Source of the DNA: an uncultured Pseudomonadota bacterium
Lineage (GTDB): Bacteria; Pseudomonadota; Gammaproteobacteria; Burkholderiales; Nitrosomonadaceae
Direction: 5' to 3'
DNA length: 11,487 nucleotides
Assembly: GCA_903957805.1 (NCBI GenBank)
Contig: CAJBQQ010000017.1
Span: 1 to 11,487, forward strand
The notes below the pieces were generated by a model that made no database searches, was not told the DNA's origin, and worked only from the letters and a program-made list of their open reading frames with translations. The translations under genes were made by a program, and so were the position numbers. This document shows positions 6,537-11,487 of the stretch, piece after piece. Positions within the stretch are counted from its first letter, which is position 1, and each line of letters opens with the position of its first letter.

Positions 6537-7673
6537 ATGAGCAGTAAAGTAACAGCAACCCTGTTGGGACTTCTGGGGCTAGCCTTTTATTCAGGGATGG
6601 GAATAGCGGCAGGGGATCCCTATCAGCTAAACTTTCAAGAGCCACAGAGTATTATTGCCAGAGAGACATACGACCAGCACATAGTGGCGATGTGGGTATG
6701 CGTGGGCATATTCGTAGTCGTTTTTGGCGCCATGCTCTACTCACTGATCTACCATCGAAAATCTGTGGGATACAAGGCCGCGAATTTCCATCACAGCACC
6801 ACGGTCGAGATCATCTGGACGATCATCCCATTCTTTATTCTCATCGGGATGGCATACCCAGCAACAAAAACAATCATCGCAATGAAGGATACATCCAGTC
6901 CTGACATCACAGTCAAGGTGACGGGTTATCAATGGCAGTGGGGTTATGACTATCTGGTGGGGGAGGGTTCTGGAATTAGTTTCATTAGCAAAACCTCGAC
7001 ACCGTTATCACAGATTTATAACAAAGAAGCGAAAGGTGAGCACTACCTCTTAGAGGTAGATAACCCACTAGTGGTGCCGGTTGGGAAAAAGGTCCGCTTG
7101 TTGATAACAGCTAATGATGTATTGCATGCTTGGTGGGTCCCCGCATTCGCAGTCAAGCAGGATGCAATTCCTGGATTTATTCGGGATGCTTGGTTTACAG
7201 CTGACAAGGTCGGAACGTACCGCGGATCATGTGTTGAGCTCTGTGGCAAGGATCACGCCTTTATGCCGATCGTGGTGGAAGTGATGGAGCCCGCTAAGTA
7301 TGCACAGTGGGTTGCTGAACAAAAAGCAAAGACAGCTAAAACGACAATAGATGTAAACAAAGTATTTACGATGGATGAATTAAAGGCGGAAGGCGAAAAG
7401 GTCTATGCTGGCAATTGTGTTGCCTGTCACCAGGCTAATGGTAAAGGTATACCAGGAGCATTCGCAGCATTGGATGGTTCAAATATCGCTAATGGACCGA
7501 TAGAAGAGCACATCGGGATGGTATTGAATGGGAAAGTCAATACAGCAATGGCGGCTTACAAGCACCTGTCAGATGTTGATGTGGCAGCAGTGGTAACCTA
7601 CGAAAGGAATGCCTGGGGCAATACGAAAGGCGATTTGATACAGCCATCCGAAATTAATAGATTCAGAAAATAA
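6537..7673 (+). CDS. coxB: Cytochrome c oxidase subunit II with fused C-terminal cytochrome c
   Basis: Subunit II accepts electrons through the binuclear CuA centre on the periplasmic side. A signal sequence (about 1-25, ending in GIAA) comes first, followed by two membrane helices (~48-70 and ~91-112) and a cupredoxin domain. The electron-entry aromatic motif YQWQWGY is at 131-137. CuA ligands are complete: His197 (VLHAWW), Cys232, Glu234, Cys236, His240 and Met243 in SCVELCGKDHAFM. A cytochrome c domain follows with CVACH (294-298) and a candidate distal Met338, so the protein carries its own heme c, as in many proteobacterial oxidases. At 378 residues the length fits this fused type. The ATG has GGGGGA just upstream (6528-6533). 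It heads the operon and stops 17 bases before ctaD. Confidence 0.97.
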   Translation: MSSKVTATLLGLLGLAFYSGMGIAAGDPYQLNFQEPQSIIARETYDQHIVAMWVCVGIFVVVFGAMLYSLIYHRKSVGYKAANFHHSTTVEIIWTIIPFFILIGMAYPATKTIIAMKDTSSPDITVKVTGYQWQWGYDYLVGEGSGISFISKTSTPLSQIYNKEAKGEHYLLEVDNPLVVPVGKKVRLLITANDVLHAWWVPAFAVKQDAIPGFIRDAWFTADKVGTYRGSCVELCGKDHAFMPIVVEVMEPAKYAQWVAEQKAKTAKTTIDVNKVFTMDELKAEGEKVYAGNCVACHQANGKGIPGAFAALDGSNIANGPIEEHIGMVLNGKVNTAMAAYKHLSDVDVAAVVTYERNAWGNTKGDLIQPSEINRFRK

Positions 7674-7690
7674 GTACTAAGGAGACAGTC

Positions 7691-9301
7691 ATGGCAGCAG
7701 TACACGACGATCACGGACAAGCCCACGGGCACGACCACGGACATGATGACCACGGGCATCATGGCCCCCCCAGCGGATTTATGCGATGGGCAACCACAAC
7801 AAATCACAAAGATATTGGAACGATGTACTTGTGGTTTAGCTTCGCCATGTTCTTGTCTGGTGGAGTGATGGCGCTGATGATCCGGGCTGAGTTATTTCAA
7901 CCGGGCATGCAATTACTCGAGCCAGAGTTTTTTAACCAACTTACCACGATGCACGGATTGGTGATGGTGTTCGGGGCGATTATGCCTGCCTTTGTTGGAT
8001 TCGCTAATTGGCAAGTGCCATTAATGATTGGGGCTCCCGACATGGCCTTCGCCCGGATGAACAACTGGAGTTTCTGGTTGTTACCACCGGCAGCATTATT
8101 ACTGATGAGTTCATTCTTGGTTCCAGGCGGTGCAGCGGCAGGTGGCTGGACATTCTACCCCCCGTTATCAGTTCAGATGGGCATGGGTATGGACATGATG
8201 ATATTTGCAGTCCATATCTTGGGGGCATCCTCCATCATGGGATCAATCAATATCATTACCACCATTCTCAATATGCGCGCACCGGGAATGTCGCTGATGA
8301 AGATGCCGCTATTTGTGTGGACATGGCTGATTACCGCGTATCTGCTAGTATTGGTGATGCCTGTGCTGGCAGGTACAGTGACCATGCTACTGACCGATCG
8401 GCATTTCGGCACGAGCTTCTTTAATGCGGCTGGTGGCGGGGATCCCATAATGTTCCAGCATATCTTCTGGTTCTTTGGGCATCCAGAGGTCTACATTATG
8501 ATATTGCCTGCATTCGGAATCGTTTCAGAAATCATCCCGACATTTGCCCGTAAACCATTATTTGGCTACTCATCAATGGTATACGCCACAGCCTCGATCG
8601 CGATCCTTTCGTGTATCGTCTGGGCGCACCATATGTTTACTGTGGGTATGCCAGCAACAGCTCAGTTATTTTTCATGTACGCCACGATGCTGATTGCAAT
8701 TCCAACAGGGGTGAAGGTATTTAACTGGACTGCAACCATGTGGCGGGGGTCGATGACCTTTGAGACGCCCATGCTGTTCGCAATAGGATTCATATTCCTG
8801 TTCACAATCGGCGGATTTAGCGGCGTGATATGTGCCATCGTACCGATCGATGTTCAGGTGCAAGAGACCTACTATGTGATCGCGCACTTCCATTATGTGT
8901 TGGTATCAGGCGCCCTGTTCTCGATCTTCGGCGGGACATACTACTGGTTACCTAAGTGGACAGGACATATGTACGATGAGTCACTCGGAAAACTACACTT
9001 CTGGATGTCCTTCTTCTTCTTTAATGTCACGTTCTTTGTGCAACACTTCTTAGGATTGGCTGGAATGCCCCGTCGCGTACCAGACTATGCCTTACAGTTT
9101 GCCGACTTTAATATGATTTCAAGCATCGGAGCATTTGGATTCGGCTTAAGCCAGCTGATCTTCTTATTCGTGATAATTAAGTGCATCCGTGGCGGAGAGA
9201 AAGCCCCAGCAAAACCCTGGGAAGGAAGTACCACTCTGGAATGGGATCTGCCAGCACCGCTTCCGTACCATAGCTGGACAACGCCACCAGTCGTAAAGTA
9301 A
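7691..9301 (+). CDS. ctaD: Cytochrome c oxidase subunit I (aa3 type)
   Basis: This is the catalytic subunit, with low-spin heme a and the heme a3-CuB site, which reduces oxygen and pumps protons. All key residues are present: heme a ligands His88 (TMHGLVM) and His401, heme a3 ligand His399 (AHFHYV), and CuB ligands His264, His313 and His314 (GHPEVY, WAHHMF). Tyr268 is the cross-linked tyrosine and Glu266 marks an A1-type enzyme. The D-channel entrance is Asp117 (GAPDMAF) with Asn124/Asn125, and the K-channel lysine is Lys342 (TGVKVFNW). At 536 residues and about twelve membrane helices it is normal for the family. The first 24 residues are unusual, with nine histidines in HGH/HDH repeats before the conserved TTNHKDIGTMY. 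AAGGAG six bases before the ATG is a strong ribosome binding site. The gene ends with a double stop, TAATAA. Confidence 0.98.
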   Translation: MAAVHDDHGQAHGHDHGHDDHGHHGPPSGFMRWATTTNHKDIGTMYLWFSFAMFLSGGVMALMIRAELFQPGMQLLEPEFFNQLTTMHGLVMVFGAIMPAFVGFANWQVPLMIGAPDMAFARMNNWSFWLLPPAALLLMSSFLVPGGAAAGGWTFYPPLSVQMGMGMDMMIFAVHILGASSIMGSINIITTILNMRAPGMSLMKMPLFVWTWLITAYLLVLVMPVLAGTVTMLLTDRHFGTSFFNAAGGGDPIMFQHIFWFFGHPEVYIMILPAFGIVSEIIPTFARKPLFGYSSMVYATASIAILSCIVWAHHMFTVGMPATAQLFFMYATMLIAIPTGVKVFNWTATMWRGSMTFETPMLFAIGFIFLFTIGGFSGVICAIVPIDVQVQETYYVIAHFHYVLVSGALFSIFGGTYYWLPKWTGHMYDESLGKLHFWMSFFFFNVTFFVQHFLGLAGMPRRVPDYALQFADFNMISSIGAFGFGLSQLIFLFVIIKCIRGGEKAPAKPWEGSTTLEWDLPAPLPYHSWTTPPVVK

Positions 9302-9314
9302 TAACAGGAATGTA

Positions 9315-9428
9315 ATGCAACAGGACCCAGATACAAAGCGCGGAAAAGGTAAATACATAACAGCGCTCATTCTGGTGATGACCGTGATAGCAATATTTAT
9401 CACGGCCATAGTAAAAAACATGAAATGA
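9315..9428 (+). CDS. Small single-helix membrane protein, probable oxidase small assembly protein
   Basis: This 37-codon ORF lies in the gap between ctaD and ctaG. It encodes a charged N-terminus (MQQDPDTKRGKGKY) and one hydrophobic helix (about 15-33, ITALILVMTVIAIFITAIV), ending in KNMK. AGGAA lies four bases before the ATG. Its TGA overlaps the ctaG start (ATGA), which suggests translational coupling. Small one-helix proteins annotated as cytochrome oxidase small assembly proteins occur at this position in other proteobacteria, so the assignment rests on position, size and topology. Sequence similarity could not be checked. The tight spacing on both sides argues that it is translated. Confidence 0.72.
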   Translation: MQQDPDTKRGKGKYITALILVMTVIAIFITAIVKNMK

Positions 9429-9979
9429 ATGTAGCCAGAGCAAATACACTAGTTCTGAAAAAATTACTGATATTCTCAGTAGTGATGTTCGGGTTTGGAT
9501 TTGCACTGGTACCGTTTTACGAGAAGATTTGCGAGGTTGCAGGTGTCAATAACCTGCTTCAAGCAGATACCTTAACCGAACCTGTTAAGGTAGATACAAG
9601 TCGTTGGCTAACGGTTGAGCTAGATGCGAATACCGTCGGTCTACCTTGGCAATTCAAGCCGATGCAGTCGAGTGTTCGGATACACCCGGGTGAGTTGATT
9701 CAGGTGATGTACGAGGTTAGAAACACTTCTGATCGTGAAGTGGTAGGACAAGCAATTCCAAGTTACAGTCCTCAGTTACTAGCGCGACACTTGAAGAAGT
9801 TGGAATGTTTTTGTTTTAGTAAACAGGTTTTAAAGCCATATGAAGTACGGCAGATGCCAGTCCAATTTATGATTGGACCAGATATACCGAGTGATGTGAG
9901 TGTGATGACAATATCGTACACATTCTTTGAACTAAATAATGACACAGCTGATACCGATATTAAGGCGAAGCAGATTTGA
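9425..9979 (+). CDS. ctaG: Cytochrome c oxidase assembly protein CtaG/Cox11
   Basis: Cox11 is a membrane-anchored periplasmic copper chaperone that delivers copper to the CuB site of subunit I. One N-terminal membrane helix (~11-30) leads into FYEKICEVAG, with conserved Cys36. The hallmark copper motif CFCF is at 128-131 in the segment KLECFCFSKQ. The conserved upstream VGQAIPSYSP and downstream MPVQFMIGPDIP are also present. At 184 residues the length is normal. The start overlaps the small ORF before it by ATGA, and the stop overlaps the possible TTG start of the DUF2970 gene. This is the typical place for the gene between ctaD and coxC. Confidence 0.95.
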   Translation: MNVARANTLVLKKLLIFSVVMFGFGFALVPFYEKICEVAGVNNLLQADTLTEPVKVDTSRWLTVELDANTVGLPWQFKPMQSSVRIHPGELIQVMYEVRNTSDREVVGQAIPSYSPQLLARHLKKLECFCFSKQVLKPYEVRQMPVQFMIGPDIPSDVSVMTISYTFFELNNDTADTDIKAKQI

Positions 9980-10188
9980 AGGAAATGAGCGATGGAAAGC
10001 GCAAAAAAGCTTCATTTCTACAAGCGATGAAGGCAGTCTCATGGGCCTTTTTTGGAGTACGTAAGCAGAGTGATCATGACCATGATGCGGCGACCCTAAC
10101 ACTAGGGCAGGTCATTGCAGCAGGTCTTGTCGGCGCAGCGATATTTGTTACGTGTGTGTTGATGTTGGTTAAGTTGGCAACAAGTTAG
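9976..10188 (+). CDS. DUF2970 family small membrane protein
   Basis: A 70-residue protein of a family regularly found beside cytochrome oxidase genes in beta- and gammaproteobacteria; its function is not established. The family pattern SFLQAMKAVSWAFFGVRKQS (13-32) is followed by one C-terminal helix (LGQVIAAGLVGAAIFVTCVLMLV). Two starts are possible. TTG at 9976 overlaps the ctaG stop (TTGA). ATG at 9985 has AAGGA directly in front but almost no spacer. A short DHDHD run at 33-37 lies before the helix. Position suggests a role in oxidase assembly or stability, which is inference. Confidence 0.85.
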   Translation: MKEMSDGKRKKASFLQAMKAVSWAFFGVRKQSDHDHDAATLTLGQVIAAGLVGAAIFVTCVLMLVKLATS

Positions 10189-10220
10189 AGATTAACTAAA
10201 CTATAGGCAGGGGAGAGAGC

Positions 10221-11078
10221 ATGAGTCATGAGTCGAGTGAATCAAGTACCTATTATGTGCCGGAGCCATCAACTTACCCGTTGACTGGCTCAATAGCCCT
10301 GTTCTTCTTAGGGTTCGGAGCTGCATTCAGCATTAATAGCCTCCCAATCGGGAAGGTTCTTCTAATGATCGGTTTTGCAATTCTTTTCTACATGATCTTT
10401 GTGTGGTTTCGTACTGTGGCACGTGAGAGCGAGGCCGGTAAATTCAACGCGCAAGTGGACATGTCATTCCGGTGGGGGATGAGCTGGTTCATCTTTACTG
10501 AAGTCATGTTCTTCGCCGCATTTTTTGGTGCCTTGTATTACATGCGGGTATTGTCAGTACCTTGGCTCGCTGAAATGGACCAAAAAATATTATGGCCTGA
10601 TTTCACGGGTGAGTGGCCTACAGCAGGGCCGGGTGTGCACGAGAAATTTACTTCCATGGGTCCTTGGGGGCTACCAGCGATCAATACTGCACTGCTACTA
10701 ACATCAGGCGTGACTTGTACCTGGGCACACTGGGCGCTTAAACTGAATAAGCGTGGACAGTTAAACTTAAGTTTGTTTCTGACAATAGCGCTGGGGATTA
10801 CATTCTTAGCTTGCCAAATCTATGAATATGGCCATGCATACTCAGAGCTAAATCTTAAAATGACGAGCGGAGCTTATGGCTCGACATTTTATATGCTGAC
10901 TGGCTTCCATGGTTTCCACGTAACATGTGGAACAATCATGCTAATTGTTATTCTCTGTCGATGCTTGTCGGGACATTTTACCCCTGAACATCATTTTGGC
11001 TTCGAGGGTGTAGCATGGTACTGGCACTTTGTTGACGTGGTTTGGCTTGGGTTGTTTATCTTCGTGTACTTGATTTAG
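10221..11078 (+). CDS. coxC: Cytochrome c oxidase subunit III
   Basis: Subunit III is a core membrane subunit that stabilises the catalytic subunit and supports proton uptake; it has no redox metal. Seven membrane helices are visible. Family motifs are WGMSWFIFTEVMFF (85-98) with conserved Glu94, GPWGLPAINTALLLTSGVT (147-165), YEYGHAY (201-207), GFHGFHVTCG (228-237) and the C-terminal GVAWYWHFVDVVWLGLFIFV. At 285 residues it has the usual bacterial length. An AGGGGAGAG ribosome binding site stands before the ATG. It is the last gene of the operon and is followed by a strong hairpin. Confidence 0.97.
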   Translation: MSHESSESSTYYVPEPSTYPLTGSIALFFLGFGAAFSINSLPIGKVLLMIGFAILFYMIFVWFRTVARESEAGKFNAQVDMSFRWGMSWFIFTEVMFFAAFFGALYYMRVLSVPWLAEMDQKILWPDFTGEWPTAGPGVHEKFTSMGPWGLPAINTALLLTSGVTCTWAHWALKLNKRGQLNLSLFLTIALGITFLACQIYEYGHAYSELNLKMTSGAYGSTFYMLTGFHGFHVTCGTIMLIVILCRCLSGHFTPEHHFGFEGVAWYWHFVDVVWLGLFIFVYLI

Positions 11079-11116
11079 CGATAGATAATCAAGTAAGGAA
11101 AATCAGAATAAAAGTA

Positions 11117-11144
11117 TAACTAGGGGAATTATTTCCCCTAGTTA
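11117..11144. terminator. Perfect 12-bp hairpin between convergent coxC and DUF2909 genes
   Basis: TAACTAGGGGAA (11117-11128) and TTCCCCTAGTTA (11133-11144) pair without mismatch around the loop TTAT. The hairpin lies 38 bases after the coxC stop and 29 bases beyond the stop of the opposing gene. On the + strand it is followed only by CTTT. On the - strand a U-rich ACTTTTATT follows. A bidirectional terminator is the simplest reading. Confidence 0.75.
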
Positions 11145-11173
11145 CTTTGGAAAACAGAAAAAGAAAATTAGTT

Positions 11174-11353
11174 TTATTTGTTAAGGTAGAAGCCCAGCAT
11201 CATCAGAGCAAACAAGACAACAGATAAGCCGATACGCAAGGTAAGTGCTTTAACAGCACGTGTGCCTTGATCCTTGTCCTTAACGATATAGAACATCGCA
11301 GAGGCAAGGCTAATCAGAATAAATAGGAAGAAAAGGATAGCAACAACCTTCAA
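11174..11353 (-). CDS. Twin transmembrane protein (DUF2909 family)
   Basis: A 59-residue protein with two hydrophobic helices (~3-24 and ~41-55) separated by the charged loop VKDKDQGTRAVKALTLRIGL (24-43), the recognisable centre of the DUF2909 family. The family is usually encoded on the strand opposite coxC and next to SURF1, as here. Its function is unknown; position suggests a link to oxidase assembly. There is no ATG before the first helix. The TTG at 11353 is taken as the start because AGAGGA stands four bases upstream and the frame has a stop 19 codons further up. Translation gives LKVVAILFFLFILISL for the first helix. Confidence 0.85.
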   Translation of the reverse strand: MKVVAILFFLFILISLASAMFYIVKDKDQGTRAVKALTLRIGLSVVLFALMMLGFYLNK

Positions 11354-11410
11354 GGCGTCCTCTGTGAATGGAGTGAATCCGAAGTTTAGCCGAGATTACC
11401 GTACCAACCA

Positions 11411-11487
11411 ATGACTATTTCAGGCTGGCAGTTCAAGCCAAAACTATGGCCCACCTTAGCCGCAATCATAGTCATCGTGATTATGGC
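11411..11487 (+). CDS. SURF1 family oxidase assembly protein, 5' end only
   Basis: Only 25 codons are present before the window ends. They read MTISGWQFKPKLWPTL and then a hydrophobic stretch (AAIIVIVIM), the usual beginning of bacterial SURF1 proteins (short start, GW.F.P.LWPT, first membrane helix). SURF1 helps insert heme a3 into subunit I. An in-frame TAG at 11387 means the ATG at 11411 is the only start. No clear Shine-Dalgarno sequence precedes it. It is divergent from the DUF2909 gene with 57 bases between starts, matching the common order coxC, DUF2909 (reverse), SURF1. Confidence 0.75.
   Translation, partial: MTISGWQFKPKLWPTLAAIIVIVIM

Noticed and set aside
7379..7673. Cytochrome c domain of CoxB as a separate gene
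   Set aside because: It is in frame with the CuA domain with no stop or new start signal. The fusion is a known form of subunit II.

Overview
The window looks like chromosomal DNA of a gammaproteobacterium that makes hopanoids and respires with an aa3-type cytochrome c oxidase. The evidence is the gene set: HpnN, MlaA, squalene-hopene cyclase and HpnG on one side; subunit II with a fused cytochrome c, subunit I, a small assembly ORF, Cox11, DUF2970, subunit III, DUF2909 and SURF1 on the other; and a tRNA Pro-Arg-His cluster between them. No closer taxonomic assignment is safe from this sequence alone.

Bases 1-4897 (+ strand) are an outer-membrane and hopanoid block. It opens with the 3' part of hpnN (RND/MMPL-type exporter associated with hopanoid transport). 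Next come an MlaA (VacJ) lipoprotein with an unusual tail, a full-length squalene-hopene cyclase with an intact DLDD acid motif, and hpnG (nucleosidase), which overlaps the cyclase stop codon by four bases. Together they would make hopene, trim the adenosylated side-chain intermediate and handle lipid traffic to the outer membrane. The adenosylhopane synthase gene hpnH is not in the window.

Bases 4913-5837 (- strand) hold a very short bactofilin, then a tRNA operon read Pro(TGG)-Arg(TCT)-His(GTG), with a good sigma70 promoter at its head and a clear intrinsic terminator at its end. Bases 5838-6536 carry no convincing gene. The first ~275 bases can fold into strong helices on the + strand and may be an RNA or a degraded group II intron-like element; the rest is AT-rich.

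Bases 6537-11078 (+ strand) are a tight oxidase operon: coxB, ctaD, a 37-residue membrane ORF, ctaG (Cox11), a DUF2970 protein and coxC, closed by a 12-bp perfect hairpin. A 59-residue twin-transmembrane protein (DUF2909) follows on the - strand with a TTG start. The 5' end of a SURF1 gene, divergent from it, runs off the window. The oxidase genes encode both the catalytic core and the factors for CuB insertion (Cox11) and heme a insertion (SURF1).

Most genes are conventional. The points most worth a second look are the structured non-coding stretch after the tRNA promoter, the half-length bactofilin, the His-rich start of subunit I, the tiny ORF between ctaD and ctaG, and the repeated tail of MlaA.
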